Origin: G965227875 sp965227875
GTDB lineage: Bacteria; Pseudomonadota; Alphaproteobacteria; Rhizobiales; JAJFHC01
Length of the DNA: 64,000 bases
Direction: 5' to 3'
Assembly: GCA_965227875.1 (NCBI GenBank)
Contig: OZ245783.1
Coordinates: 3,720,001 to 3,784,000 of the forward strand
The notes under the pieces are model-generated. The model did no database searches, was not told the DNA's origin, and worked only from the letters and a program-made list of their open reading frames with translations. Made by a program: the position numbers and the translations under genes. Position 1 is the first letter of the stretch, and each line of letters starts with the position of its first letter. Of the stretch, positions 52,827 through 62,883 are shown one piece after another.

Positions 52827-53549
52827 TCAGTCCGCTTCGGTCGGGACCGGGGCGTCGGTAAACTTGACCGTGGCCGTCTGGCCGGACTCGCGCAAACGCA
52901 CGATCGGCCGGGCATTGGCGAACGTCTCGGAGAAATCCGCGATGCTCTGGTCCACAGACAAACCGCGGCCGTTGAGCAGTGCGCCGACGAAGGGATCTCC
53001 GTCCGGCGTACCCTCGCGATCCTTCACTTTCTGGCTCTCGACGCTGAAATAGACCTGTGCGGCCTCGAGGGTTCCGTTATCGGAAAACCGCGGAACCACG
53101 AAGAACTCCCCGGCATCTCCCGCGTCGTAGGCGCTCAGGCACAGGAGCCCGCGTTCCTTCGTGTGGTATCCTTGCGGCGGTGCGGAGCCCCGGCAGAAAA
53201 TGTCGCCGAAGAGCGCGGTATCGTCCGGGCGGGTGTCCGATGGCGTCACGCCGACCCTGAGCTGGACCAGGACACCCCTGTCGCCATCGGCCAGGGCGTC
53301 CGGGTCGAGCCCGTTGGGAGGCCCGGACTTGACGACCAGCGCCATTCTCTCCACGGCGAGGGTTTTCACGAAGGACACCTCGTAGTCCTCGTCTTCCGCA
53401 TAGAGATCCACGACGAACCGGTCGAGCGGCATGGGGTCCGCGCGCAGGTGAATGAAGGTTTCCGAATAGGCGTTCGCCGGCGTGCCCGTCAGAAGGACGG
53501 CAGCCGCAAGAGTGGTGAAGACACCGATGAACCGGAGGCAATCGAACAA
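52827..53549 (-). CDS. Hypothetical secreted protein (TTG start)
   Basis: A 240-residue protein not assigned to a family. The TTG at 53549 has GGAAAGGA just upstream and gives a signal peptide (FIGVFTTLAAAVLLTGTPANA). The mature part is beta-rich and acidic. It contains one FCRG and one LLCLSA Cys, possibly a disulfide. It lies 16 bases after the SDR stop on the same strand, so it may be the last gene of the SDR-SDR-cupin operon. Confidence 0.6.
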   Translation of the reverse strand: MFDCLRFIGVFTTLAAAVLLTGTPANAYSETFIHLRADPMPLDRFVVDLYAEDEDYEVSFVKTLAVERMALVVKSGPPNGLDPDALADGDRGVLVQLRVGVTPSDTRPDDTALFGDIFCRGSAPPQGYHTKERGLLCLSAYDAGDAGEFFVVPRFSDNGTLEAAQVYFSVESQKVKDREGTPDGDPFVGALLNGRGLSVDQSIADFSETFANARPIVRLRESGQTATVKFTDAPVPTEAD

Positions 53550-53565
53550 GTGTGAGTCCTTTCCA

Positions 53566-54291
53566 TCAATAGGTCGCCCGGCCGCCGGAAAGGTCGAAGA
53601 CCGCACCGGTGCTGAACGTGCAGTCCTCGGAGGCAAGCCAAAGGACGGCGCGAGCCGCTTCGTCCACCGTTCCGAGCCGCTTCATCGGGCTCTTCTCGAT
53701 CATCGTCTCGACATGGGCGGGCGACATCTGGTCCAGTATGGGCGTATCTATGGCCGCCGGCGCAAGGCAATTCACGCGGACACCCGTCGTGGCGAGTTCC
53801 TTTCCGAGCGATTTCGTAAGCGCGATCACACCGGCTTTCGCGGCACTGTAAGCCGATGCGTTCGGCGTGCCTTCCTTGCCCGCGAGCGACGCGATGTTCA
53901 CGATCCGCCCGCTGTTCGACCGTCGCATGTGGGGGACCACCTGGCGGCACGTCTCGAACACCCCGACGAGGTTCACGTCGAGAATGCGGCGCCACTCGCC
54001 CGGGTCGTATTCGTCCAGCGGCACGGTCGATCCTGCGAAACCGGCATTGTTGACGAGGATGTCCACCCGCCCGCTGAGGTTCATGGCCGCGCGCGTGGCG
54101 GCGTCGATGGTCTCGGGACGGGTGACGTCGACCTCGCCGAAACGCACGCCGTCGATGTCCGGCGGCGCAAGATCCCAGATCCAGACCGAGGCGCCGGCGT
54201 CGCGCAGGTGTTCCGCGATGGTGCGGCCGATGCCGCCGGTGCCTCCTGTCACGATGGCGGTATGGCCGGCGAAGTCATAATGCAGGGGCAT
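53566..54291 (-). CDS. SDR-family oxidoreductase
   Basis: A 241-residue short-chain dehydrogenase. The NAD(P) motif is TGGTGGIG near 15-22, the active site YSAAKAG has the Tyr and Lys, and the Ser is in VNIASLAG. A GTG at 54306 overlaps the upstream stop, but ATG at 54291 has a better-placed GAGG. The sequence resembles 3-oxoacyl-ACP reductases, but in a catabolic context the substrate is unknown. Second gene of the SDR-SDR unit. Confidence 0.85.
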   Translation of the reverse strand: MPLHYDFAGHTAIVTGGTGGIGRTIAEHLRDAGASVWIWDLAPPDIDGVRFGEVDVTRPETIDAATRAAMNLSGRVDILVNNAGFAGSTVPLDEYDPGEWRRILDVNLVGVFETCRQVVPHMRRSNSGRIVNIASLAGKEGTPNASAYSAAKAGVIALTKSLGKELATTGVRVNCLAPAAIDTPILDQMSPAHVETMIEKSPMKRLGTVDEAARAVLWLASEDCTFSTGAVFDLSGGRATY

Positions 54292-54302
54292 TGCCGCGAG
54301 CC

Positions 54303-55007
54303 TCACATTACCGCGTAGCCGCCGTCGACCGGCAGGATCGCGCCCGTGATGAAACCCGCTGCGTCCGAAGCGAGGAAGAGGGCAGGGCCGATGAGATCAT
54401 CCGGCCGGCCCCATCGCTTCATCGGCGTGCGCGAGAGCAGCGCCGATGATCTCTCGGCGTCGTCCTGCAGCGCCTGGGTCAGCGGAGTGGCGATCCAGCC
54501 CGGCGCGAGCGCATTGACCCGGATGCCGTCATCCGCCCAGGCGATGGCGAGCGACTTGGTCAGTTGCGCGACGCCGCCTTTCGAGGCCGAGTAGCCAGGC
54601 GAATTGCCGCTGCCGAAGAAACTGAGCATGGACGCGATGTTTATCATGGCGCCCCGGCTTTCGGCGAGGTGGCCGTGGACCGCCGCCGCCACCCGCATGG
54701 TGCCGTTCAGGTTGATGTCGAGTATCTCGGTAAAGGCGTCGACGTCATCGGGATCACCGCGGCGGATGATCCCCGCGGCATTGACGACCGCATCGAGCCG
54801 GTCGAGTCCGGACACCACCCGGTCGACCGACCCCCTGTCGGTCACGTCGAGTTCGGCCGCGGCAAGCTCCGTGTCGCCGGCGATCTGTTCCGACCCGAGA
54901 CCCGCGCCGATGGCGCGCCATCCGGCCCTTGCGAACCCGCGCGCTATGGCAAGGCCGATGCCGCTCGTCCCGCCGGTGACGAGCACGGTCCTGGTGTCTA
55001 TGCTCAT
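54303..55007 (-). CDS. SDR-family oxidoreductase
   Basis: A 234-residue short-chain dehydrogenase with TGGTSGIG near 11-18, catalytic SMLSFF region Ser and YSASKGG with Tyr and Lys. It is 7 bases from the cupin gene upstream and its stop lies close to the next SDR. The two SDRs share about the same length and direction but are not near-identical, so they likely perform successive oxidations. Confidence 0.86.
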   Translation of the reverse strand: MSIDTRTVLVTGGTSGIGLAIARGFARAGWRAIGAGLGSEQIAGDTELAAAELDVTDRGSVDRVVSGLDRLDAVVNAAGIIRRGDPDDVDAFTEILDINLNGTMRVAAAVHGHLAESRGAMINIASMLSFFGSGNSPGYSASKGGVAQLTKSLAIAWADDGIRVNALAPGWIATPLTQALQDDAERSSALLSRTPMKRWGRPDDLIGPALFLASDAAGFITGAILPVDGGYAVM

Positions 55008-55014
55008 CGGGATT

Positions 55015-55542
55015 TCAACGGATGAACTGGTCGCAATAGTCGGCGCCGAGGCCGACGGACTCGTAGTGGGCCCGGCACAGGTCGATCTTCGTGAAGACGT
55101 CCTCGTATCCGAGATGTTTCCCCCAGGGGTCGACGTAGTACATGATCCCGTTGACCTGGAAGAAGGTGATCATTTCCTCCACGTCGTCCGGCACGACGAG
55201 CGTGTGGGTTTCTCCAGGCGGTTCGAAGACGTAGGAGCCTTCCTCGGCGATCCAGTCGTGCTCGAGGTAGTGCCAGCGGCCCTTGAGCACGAACCCGTGC
55301 ACCGGGTTCGGATGACGGTGACGGCTCAGCACGCCGGCCTTGCGGACGCGCAGGAGATTCATCCAGTAGCCCTGGCTGACGTTCAGACAGAGCGGACGGA
55401 ACCAGACGTTTTCCGCCTGTGGTACCCAGACGCGCTCATCCGTCGGTATCGCGTTCGGCACCACGATTTCCGGAAGGGCTTCGGCTGGCATGGCATGCTG
55501 GTACGGCATGCGGGCGTCCGTGTCGGGACTGTCTAGCGGCAT
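55015..55542 (-). CDS. Cupin protein, 2,4'-dihydroxyacetophenone dioxygenase-like
   Basis: A 175-residue cupin. It has WVPQAENVWFRPLCLNVSQG near 39-58, and metal ligands in SRHRHPNPVHG (His, His, His) and the second cupin motif PPGETHTLVVP. The sequence pattern is that of the 2,4'-dihydroxyacetophenone dioxygenase family, an Fe-dependent C-C cleaving group, though most members are uncharacterised. First gene of the SDR-SDR operon, which suggests degradation of an aromatic or hydroxyketone compound. Confidence 0.75.
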   Translation of the reverse strand: MPLDSPDTDARMPYQHAMPAEALPEIVVPNAIPTDERVWVPQAENVWFRPLCLNVSQGYWMNLLRVRKAGVLSRHRHPNPVHGFVLKGRWHYLEHDWIAEEGSYVFEPPGETHTLVVPDDVEEMITFFQVNGIMYYVDPWGKHLGYEDVFTKIDLCRAHYESVGLGADYCDQFIR

Positions 55543-55760
55543 GTGTTCTCTCCCTGATCCTGCGGTGCAAGCTTATCGTCTTTCCGCGTCGTTGTGGCCA
55601 ATTTACCTCGCCCGTGCGCCATAGCATCGCGAATTCAACCTGTGGGTGCATTCAGGTCCGCACCGATCAATTATTGCGTGTCAAAAACGGAATCTTAATC
55701 TCCTTGCGATAGTGGTATCGGCGCAAGCAAACCACCAAAAAATTCACGAGGGGTTGAACA

Positions 55761-56921
55761 ATGAAGAATGTAATCAGGAAGTCGGTCGCCGCACTGGCGT
55801 TCGCAGCTCTGCCGTTCTCGGCCATGGCCGAAGACGGCGTGAGCGATGCCAAGGTGGTGTTCGGCCAGGCCGCCGCGCTCGAAGGACCGGCCGCCGCGCT
55901 CGGTACGGGCATGAAGACCGGCCTCGAGGCCGCGTTCGCCGAGGTCAACAAGGCCGGCGGCGTGCACGGCCGTACGATCGAACTGATCAGCTACGACGAC
56001 GGCTACGAGCCCGACCGTTCCATCGCGCAGGTCAAGAAGCTCATCGGCGACGACAAGGTCTTCGGCCTGATCGGCGCTGTCGGCACGCCGACCTCCAAGG
56101 CCACGCAGCCGATCGCCACCGAGGCGAAGGTGCCGTTTGTCGGCCCGTTCACCGGCGCCGGCTTCCTGCGCAATGCCGAACTCGGCAACATCGTCAATGT
56201 CCGCGCCACGTACGCGGCCGAAACCGAAGCCTGGATCAAGCATCTGGTCGACGAGAAGAAGATGAAGAACATCGCGCTTCTCTACCAGGATGACGCGTTC
56301 GGCCGTGTCGGTCTCGCCGGCGTTACCGCGGCTCTCGAAAAACGCGACATGAAGCTCGTCGCCGAAGGCACCTATCAGCGCAACACCGTTGCGGTGAAGT
56401 CGGCCCTGCTGAACATCCGCAAGGCCAAGCCTGATGCGGTCGTCATGGTCGGCGCCTACAAGCCGATCGCCGAGTTCATCAAGCTGTCCCGCAAGGTCAA
56501 GTTCAACCCGACCTTCGTCAATATCTCCTTTGTCGGCTCCAAGGCTCTGGCCAAGGAACTCGGTGAAGACGGCGAGGGCGTCATCGTTTCGCAGGTCGTG
56601 CCTTTCCCGTGGGATGATTCCGTTCCGCTCGTGAAGGCCTACCAGGCGGCTCTCAAGGCCGTTGACGCCGACGCCGAGCCCGGTTTCGTGACGCTCGAAG
56701 GGTATCTCGTCGGCCGTCTCGCCATCGAGGCGCTGAAGAGCGCCGGCCAGGAACTGGACCGCGCGAAATTCATGGAGACCTTCGCATCGGTCGGGTCATT
56801 CGACTTCGGCGGCGTGAAGATGGGCTTCGCCAAGGACGACAACCAGGGCATGGACGACGTGTTCCTGACCGTCATCCAGAAGGACGGATCGTTCAAGCCG
56901 GTCGAAGCACCGGCCAGCTGA
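55761..56921 (+). CDS. Branched-chain amino-acid-type ABC substrate-binding protein
   Basis: A 386-residue periplasmic binding protein of the LivJ/Peripla_BP_6 family. A signal peptide ends near AMAEDGVSD; the mature part has the typical FGQAAALEGPAAALGTGMKTG and ERD-type ligand-pocket segments. No permease or ATPase gene is nearby, so it may serve another transporter or work with the chemoreceptor that follows. ATG at 55761 follows GAGGGG. Ligands of this family include amino acids, amides, urea and aromatic acids. Confidence 0.9.
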   Translation: MKNVIRKSVAALAFAALPFSAMAEDGVSDAKVVFGQAAALEGPAAALGTGMKTGLEAAFAEVNKAGGVHGRTIELISYDDGYEPDRSIAQVKKLIGDDKVFGLIGAVGTPTSKATQPIATEAKVPFVGPFTGAGFLRNAELGNIVNVRATYAAETEAWIKHLVDEKKMKNIALLYQDDAFGRVGLAGVTAALEKRDMKLVAEGTYQRNTVAVKSALLNIRKAKPDAVVMVGAYKPIAEFIKLSRKVKFNPTFVNISFVGSKALAKELGEDGEGVIVSQVVPFPWDDSVPLVKAYQAALKAVDADAEPGFVTLEGYLVGRLAIEALKSAGQELDRAKFMETFASVGSFDFGGVKMGFAKDDNQGMDDVFLTVIQKDGSFKPVEAPAS

Positions 56922-56933
56922 TCAGGCAAACCG

Positions 56934-56966
56934 ACCGTAGCCGGCGCCACCTGCCGGCTACGGTCA
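56934..56966 (+). terminator. 13-bp hairpin between the binding protein and chemoreceptor genes
   Basis: GACCGTAGCCGGC and GCCGGCTACGGTC form a perfect 13-bp stem with loop GCCACCT, 12 bases after the binding-protein stop. There is no T-run. Such stems often protect upstream mRNA or cut read-through, giving high binding protein and low receptor levels from one promoter. Confidence 0.55.
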
Positions 56967-57027
56967 CCTCGTCTGCCGCGAGTGGGGACTGTGCGGCGGC
57001 GTACCGAAGACCAAGGGGAACTGGGGT

Positions 57028-59613
57028 ATGAAAAGCGGCTTTGTTGCCGGACTCACCGGCAGACTTTCGTTCTGGAAAGGGTTCGCTGGCCTGCGCGTGC
57101 GCGGTCAGCTCTTTTTTGCGTTCGGCATTGTCGTCGCGCTCACGGGCATGGCCGTGACGGTGAGTCTCCTCGCGTTCTCCGACGTTGGCAGGGAGTTCGA
57201 ACGTCTCGCGGAAGTGGATCTGCCGAAATTCGAAACCGCCGCGGACCTGGCTGTGCAAAGCACGAATCTCGCGGTGGCCGCGACCTCCGTGGCCAATGCC
57301 GAAACCGATGGGCAGAGGACAACCGCGCTGGCCCAACTCCGGTCCACGGCCGGTATGCTTTCCGAAACGGCGAACGACATGCCGGTGTCGAGCGGCGATG
57401 GCGGTCTGGTGCAGAAACTGCGGAGCACGACGGCGGAGTTCGCATCGGAAATCGATACGCTGGACACCTACACCGCCGCACGGAATGAAAAAGCCAGAAG
57501 GCGGGCGGCACGCCTCGCCGAACTGTTCGCGATGAACGAGTCGGTTTCATCGACACTGTCTCCGAAGATCGACGACGCCTATTTCGAGCTGGTCGTGGGC
57601 GGTGAAAGCGCTGCCAAGGACTCGAACGCGATCGTCCAGAAAATCGTCGAGCAGGACATTGCGGTTCTGCAGCGGCTGCTCAATCTCCGCATCAGCGTCA
57701 ACGCCATCAATGCAAGCATTTCCGGCTACCTCCTCGCCGACGAGGCCGCCAAGGCGGAGATCTTCCGCGACAAGCTGACCGCTTCGGTCAACCAGACAGA
57801 CAGGCTGCTCGACGAGATCGAGGCGTCCGGACAGGACATCGGCGTCGCGGGCGAGATCGCGCTTCTGCTCGAACTCGCGAAGGAGTCGATCCAGATGCGC
57901 TCCGCCGACACGTACTCTTCGGAAGCGAAGTCCACACAGCAACTCGTATTTTCCCTCATCGACCTGCAGAATTCGATCGACAATGCACTGATTTCCAAGG
58001 TCGACGACCAGGTGTTCGACCTGACGGTATCCGCCGAAGACGCGTCTCAATCCAATGCCGACATCATCAACAAGCTCCTGTCCGAGAAGGTGGAGTCGCT
58101 TAAGGCAAATCTCGAGTCCGTCGCCGTCCTGAACCAGTACGTCTCGGTTCTCGTCGAGGGTGCGCTGTCGCCGGATGCGGAGAAGATCATTCCGATACAG
58201 GATCGCGTGACCGCGGCGCGCGGCAGGCTCGAAGCCGCGTTGTCGTCCATCGATGCGGCGGAAGTCTCGAAGATGGCCGACCAGCTCTACGGTTTCGGCG
58301 ATCCCAAGTCGGGGCTGCTGGCGGACCGGCTCACCGAACTCGCCGCATCCGAACAGGCGGTGGCCGTCGTCGGGAGCGTGCTGAAGAAGAGCGCGGCCAT
58401 CGGCGATGCCGTGAAGCAACTCATCGAACGCAGCCGCGAGACGGTGCGCGCCAACACCGGATCGATCGTCGAGACGATCGCCCGCGACCGCACCATACTC
58501 GTCGGTATCGGAGCCATGACGCTCATCATCGCGTTTCTGGTCGCCTACTTCCTGATCAACCGGGGACTGTCGCGGCCTCTCACCGCCATTGCCGGAACGA
58601 TCCGCAACCTCGCCAACGGAGATACGGATGTGACGGTGACGGGCGATCGCCGCAAGGACGAGATCGGCGACATCGCACGGTCGGTCGCGGTGTTCCTGGA
58701 AAACGCCATCGAGCGGGAAAAACTCTCCAGGACCGTTGCCGCCGATCAGGCCGCCCAGAACGAACGCCAGGCGCGCATCGACCAGCTCGTCAACGCCTTC
58801 CGCACGGAAGTGACGGAAGTGCTGTCGACCGTGGCCGAAACCGCCGACCAGATGAAAGCCGCCGCCGAGGCAATGACCGGCGTCGCGTCCGAAACCGCCG
58901 GCGAGGCCGACGGTGTGGCGTCCTCGTCGGAACAGGCCTCCGTCAACGTCCAGGCCGTTGCCGCCGCTGCCGAGGAACTCGCCTCCTCGATCGAGGAGAT
59001 CAACCGCCAGGTCCATACCGCCAACGACATTGTCGGCCAGGCGACGCAGAATGCGAACGATGCCAACGACCGTATCGGCGGGCTCGCGTCGGCGGCGCAG
59101 CAGATCGGCGACGTTGTCGGGCTCATTTCCGATATCGCCGAGAAGACCAATCTCTTGGCGCTCAACGCGACGATCGAGGCCGCCCGCGCGGGCGAGGCCG
59201 GCCGCGGCTTCGCGGTGGTTGCTTCGGAAGTCAAGAGCCTCGCGAACCAGACGGCCCAGGCCACCGAACAGATCGGCGCGCAGGTGGCGTCGATCCAGTC
59301 CTCGACCACCGAGGCGGTCGACGCGATCGGGGCGATTGCCGACACGATGAAGGAGGTCGCCACCTACACACGGTCGATTTCCGATTCCGTCATGCGGCAG
59401 GGCGAGGCCACCGGCGAGATCTCCCACAACGCGAGCGATGCGGCGAAAGGCACGGGAACGGTCGTCTCCGCCATTGCGGCGGTGCGCAACGGTGCGGCCG
59501 AAACGACCCAGGCCGCAGGGCAGGTGCTCCAGGGCACCGCCGAAGTCGACGAACAGGCCGACAGGTTGCGCAACACGGTCGACCGGTTCCTCAACGACGT
59601 GTCGGCTGCCTAG
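57028..59613 (+). CDS. Methyl-accepting chemotaxis protein with long periplasmic domain
   Basis: An 861-residue chemoreceptor. TM1 is about 28-50 and TM2 about 490-510, giving a periplasmic sensor of about 440 residues, longer than a standard four-helix bundle and rich in helical Ser/Ala/Asp repeats. HAMP follows TM2 (about 511-565). The cytoplasmic signalling tip has [20 protein letters not shown] (about 705-725), the CheA/CheW contact. The binding-protein gene just upstream is a plausible partner for indirect sensing. No pentapeptide tether for CheR is seen at the C-terminus. Confidence 0.93.
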   Translation: MKSGFVAGLTGRLSFWKGFAGLRVRGQLFFAFGIVVALTGMAVTVSLLAFSDVGREFERLAEVDLPKFETAADLAVQSTNLAVAATSVANAETDGQRTTALAQLRSTAGMLSETANDMPVSSGDGGLVQKLRSTTAEFASEIDTLDTYTAARNEKARRRAARLAELFAMNESVSSTLSPKIDDAYFELVVGGESAAKDSNAIVQKIVEQDIAVLQRLLNLRISVNAINASISGYLLADEAAKAEIFRDKLTASVNQTDRLLDEIEASGQDIGVAGEIALLLELAKESIQMRSADTYSSEAKSTQQLVFSLIDLQNSIDNALISKVDDQVFDLTVSAEDASQSNADIINKLLSEKVESLKANLESVAVLNQYVSVLVEGALSPDAEKIIPIQDRVTAARGRLEAALSSIDAAEVSKMADQLYGFGDPKSGLLADRLTELAASEQAVAVVGSVLKKSAAIGDAVKQLIERSRETVRANTGSIVETIARDRTILVGIGAMTLIIAFLVAYFLINRGLSRPLTAIAGTIRNLANGDTDVTVTGDRRKDEIGDIARSVAVFLENAIEREKLSRTVAADQAAQNERQARIDQLVNAFRTEVTEVLSTVAETADQMKAAAEAMTGVASETAGEADGVASSSEQASVNVQAVAAAAEELASSIEEINRQVHTANDIVGQATQNANDANDRIGGLASAAQQIGDVVGLISDIAEKTNLLALNATIEAARAGEAGRGFAVVASEVKSLANQTAQATEQIGAQVASIQSSTTEAVDAIGAIADTMKEVATYTRSISDSVMRQGEATGEISHNASDAAKGTGTVVSAIAAVRNGAAETTQAAGQVLQGTAEVDEQADRLRNTVDRFLNDVSAA

Positions 59614-59641
59614 GCCGGGTAAACGCGCGCGTCCGCGTGTG

Positions 59642-61696
59642 TCATGGCCCGGCGTGAAACGCCATCCAGGCATCGACGGCGCACACGCCGTGGCCCTTGG
59701 GTCTGACCAGCAGCGGATTGACGTCGAGCCCCGCGAGCGATCCCCGGTGGTCCGTGGCGAAGCGGGCGATCGTGATCACGGCTGAGACCAGCGCTTCGGA
59801 ATCGCCCGGCGGCTTGCCGCGGAATCCGTCGAGCAGGGCCTTCACGTTCAGCCCCCCGATGGCATCGGCGATATCGTCTTCCGTGCAGGGCAGAAGGATG
59901 GTGGCGCTGTCGCGGACGAGCTCGGCCAGCACTCCGCCGGCGCCGATGACGAGGGCGAGACCGAACTGCGGGTCCGCCTCGATGCCGACGATGATTTCGA
60001 CAACCGCGTCGGTCACCATTTTTTCCACGAGGAACCTGTCAGACAGCCCCGCCATGCCGACGGCGGCACGTTCGACGTCGTCGCCGCATGCGAGGCCGAT
60101 CTTCACGCCGCCGGCTTCCGACTTGTGCGTGAGGGTCTCGCTCAACGCCTTCAGGGCGACAGGGTATCCGAGGGCATCGGCCGAGCGGCGGACGTCTTCT
60201 CTGGTGCAGACCACCCCATCCGGAACGGCCAGGCCGTACCCCGCCAGGCGCGCCTTCGCGTCGTGCTCGTCGAGCGATCGGGGCTTCACCGCCGGAAGGG
60301 GCGTCCGGGGAAGCAGGTTCGGAACATCCGGGCGCGCCCAGGCTTCGCTGATACCCGCTGCCGCGGAGATGGCCGTGAGGCATTCGTCCAGGCCGGTCAT
60401 GGGGGCGACGCCTTCGGACGAGAGTTCGTCCATGGCATCCTCTGGCAGGCACTCGGGCATGGTCGCTACGACGACACCGCGCGCGCCGGTCGAACGGGCA
60501 GCCGCGGCGAAGGCGCGGGTCGTGAGGTGCCAGGCGGACGCGTCGAGGCCGGACCGGTTGGGAAAATCGATGATCAGCATCGAGGTGTCGAAACCGCCGG
60601 ACAGCATGGCGGTGAAACAGGCTTTCGTTTCCTCGGCCTGACCCCAGATGAAAGTGTGATAGTCGAGCGGGTTCGAAACGTCGACATAGTCGTTGAGGGT
60701 TGCGCGCACGCGGTCCCGGTGCGCCGGGTCGAGCGCGCGGAACACAAGCCCGTGCCGTTCCGCGAGATCGGCGACGAGGGCCGCTTCGCCGCCGGAACAG
60801 CTCAGCGAACAGATCGCGCGGCCTTCGGGCACGCCGTTGAAATGCATGAACTTCAGGGTTTCGAGGAGTTCCGGGACCGTGTCCACGCGGGCGACGCCGC
60901 AGCGTCTGAACAGGGCGTCGTAGAGCCGGTCCGGCCCGGCGAGCGAACTCGTGTGGCTCTCGGTGATCCGGGCCGCCGCGGATGAACGTCCGGTCTTCAG
61001 TGCAACCACGGGCGTGGCGGTTTCGCGTGCGGCCCGGCAGGCTTCCGTGAAGGCGGGTACATCGGCCAGTCCCTCGATGTGGAGCCCGATTGCGGTGACG
61101 CGCGGGTCTGCGGCGAGAGCGGCCACCATGTCCGCGATTGTGATGCGCGCCTGGTTGCCCAGCGTATAGAGGCCGGCCAGCGGCATGCCGCGGCGCTGCA
61201 TGGTGAAATTCATCCCCATGTTGCCGCTCTGGGTGACGATCGCCACACCGCGTTCCACCGGCCGGCCGCCATGTTCGTCGGGCCAAAGGGCGCACCGGTC
61301 GAGATAGTTGATGAACCCGTAGCAGTTCGGCCCGAAGACCGGCATGTCGCCCGCGGCGGACAGGAGGTCCGCTTCCAGGGCCTTGCCGGCCTGCCCGAGC
61401 TCGCCGAAACCCGATGCGTAACACACCGCACCGCCGCAGCCTGCCACGCGTAGATCGGACACCGTCTCGATGGTGGCAAAATTGGGCACCGCGACGAACG
61501 CGGCGTCCGGTGCGGCCGGGAGCGCGTCGAGAGAGGCGTAGCAGGCGATGCCTTCGAGGGCCTCGCGCCGGGGATTGACCGGCCAGACGTCTCCTGCGAA
61601 ACCGACCTGCCGCAACTGCCGGATGACCGCCCCGGCTTCCCTCCCGCCGATCACCGCGACGCTTCGCGGGCGAAGCAGCCGGTCGAGCCTTGTCAC
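59642..61696 (-). CDS. NDP-forming acyl-CoA ligase (acetate-CoA ligase family)
   Basis: A 684-residue enzyme with the CoA-binding domain (RSVAVIGG near 11-18), succinyl-CoA-ligase-like domains with the phospho-His H248 in ESHTSSLAG, and a C-terminal ATP-grasp domain (about 460-684). It makes acyl-CoA from the acid and CoA with ATP. The start is GTG at 61696, 6 bases after GGAGG. It lies directly after the acyl-CoA dehydrogenase stop, so the two work in one pathway. Confidence 0.88.
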   Translation of the reverse strand: MTRLDRLLRPRSVAVIGGREAGAVIRQLRQVGFAGDVWPVNPRREALEGIACYASLDALPAAPDAAFVAVPNFATIETVSDLRVAGCGGAVCYASGFGELGQAGKALEADLLSAAGDMPVFGPNCYGFINYLDRCALWPDEHGGRPVERGVAIVTQSGNMGMNFTMQRRGMPLAGLYTLGNQARITIADMVAALAADPRVTAIGLHIEGLADVPAFTEACRAARETATPVVALKTGRSSAAARITESHTSSLAGPDRLYDALFRRCGVARVDTVPELLETLKFMHFNGVPEGRAICSLSCSGGEAALVADLAERHGLVFRALDPAHRDRVRATLNDYVDVSNPLDYHTFIWGQAEETKACFTAMLSGGFDTSMLIIDFPNRSGLDASAWHLTTRAFAAAARSTGARGVVVATMPECLPEDAMDELSSEGVAPMTGLDECLTAISAAAGISEAWARPDVPNLLPRTPLPAVKPRSLDEHDAKARLAGYGLAVPDGVVCTREDVRRSADALGYPVALKALSETLTHKSEAGGVKIGLACGDDVERAAVGMAGLSDRFLVEKMVTDAVVEIIVGIEADPQFGLALVIGAGGVLAELVRDSATILLPCTEDDIADAIGGLNVKALLDGFRGKPPGDSEALVSAVITIARFATDHRGSLAGLDVNPLLVRPKGHGVCAVDAWMAFHAGP

Positions 61697-61698
61697 TC

Positions 61699-62859
61699 TC
61701 AGCCTCCGAGCGGGCGCAGGAGCGATCGCGAGATGATATGGCGCTGGATTTCGCTCGTGCCTTCCCAGATCCGTTCGACACGGGCATCCCGCCACAGCCG
61801 CTCCAGCGGCAGTTCGTCCATCAGGCCCATGCCGCCGTAGATCTGCAAGGCCTGGTCGGTGACCATGGCCAGCATCTCGGTGGCCTTGAGCTTGGCGATG
61901 GCGGCGTCCATGTCGGTCATGGCGCCCTGGTCGCATTTCCACGCCGCTTCGTAGGTCAGCAGTTCGGCGGCCTTGAGTTCCACCTGCATGTCCGCAAGCT
62001 TGAACGACACGCCCTGGAACTTGGAGATCTGCTGGTTGAACTGCTTGCGGTTCACCGCCCAGTCGAGGGCGAGGTCGAGCGCCCGGTCCGCCCGGCCGAG
62101 GCAGGTGCCGGCGACCTGCAGCCGCGTCGCGCCCAGCCACTCGTTGGCGACGTCGAATCCCTTGTGCGGTTCGCCCAGCACCTGGGAGGCCGGCAGGCGG
62201 CAGTCGTTGAAGGTGAGAATGCAGTTGTGATAGCCGCGATGCGAAACGCTGTTGTATCCGCGTCTCACCTCGAAACCGGGCGTGTTCTTGTCGACGAAGA
62301 ACGACGTGATCTTCTTGCGCGGACCGCGCGGGCTGTCCTCCTCGCCGCTGGCGGCGAAGACGATCGCGAAATCGGCGACATCGGCGTGTGAAATGAAGTG
62401 TTTCTCGCCGTTGAGAACCCAGTCGTCGCCATCCTGGCGCGCCGACGTCTTCATCGAACGCAGGTCCGATCCCGCGCCCGGCTCCGTCATGGCGATGCAG
62501 TCGACCTTCTCGCCCCGGATGCAGGGATAGAGATAGCGCCCGGCCTGTTCCTCGTTGCACGCCTGGAGAATGTTGCTCGGGCGCGCCACCGTGTAGTGCA
62601 GGCCGTAATTGGCCTTGCCCAGTTCGCGGTCGAGCATCGCCATGGTCAGGTTGTCGAGACCGCCACCACCGAGGTCCTCCGGCATGTTGGCGGCGTAGAG
62701 GCCAAGTTCGAGCGACTTCGTGCGGATCTGCTGCGCCAGGTCGGGGGAGACTTCGCCGGTACGTTCGACCTCTTCCTCGTGGGGGTAGAGCTCGCGCTCC
62801 ACGAAGGTGCGCGCGGTTTCGACGATCAGTTTCTGTTCTTCGCTCAGTTCGAAATTCAT
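61699..62859 (-). CDS. Acyl-CoA dehydrogenase
   Basis: A 386-residue flavoenzyme that introduces an alpha-beta double bond in an acyl-CoA. FAD and substrate motifs include IAMTEPGAGSD near 122-132 and FISHADVADFAIV. The catalytic Glu is E366 in IWEGTSEIQ. Length and motifs match short/medium-chain types. It lies between the SDR upstream and the CoA ligase downstream on the same strand. Confidence 0.94.
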   Translation of the reverse strand: MNFELSEEQKLIVETARTFVERELYPHEEEVERTGEVSPDLAQQIRTKSLELGLYAANMPEDLGGGGLDNLTMAMLDRELGKANYGLHYTVARPSNILQACNEEQAGRYLYPCIRGEKVDCIAMTEPGAGSDLRSMKTSARQDGDDWVLNGEKHFISHADVADFAIVFAASGEEDSPRGPRKKITSFFVDKNTPGFEVRRGYNSVSHRGYHNCILTFNDCRLPASQVLGEPHKGFDVANEWLGATRLQVAGTCLGRADRALDLALDWAVNRKQFNQQISKFQGVSFKLADMQVELKAAELLTYEAAWKCDQGAMTDMDAAIAKLKATEMLAMVTDQALQIYGGMGLMDELPLERLWRDARVERIWEGTSEIQRHIISRSLLRPLGG

Positions 62860-62883
62860 GGGAACGGATCCTCGTGGAATGGG

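Noticed and set aside
57547..59673. Long open frame (about 708 codons) antisense to the chemoreceptor gene
   Set aside because: The + strand encodes a complete receptor with TM, HAMP and signalling domains; the antisense product is a Gly/Arg-rich shadow.
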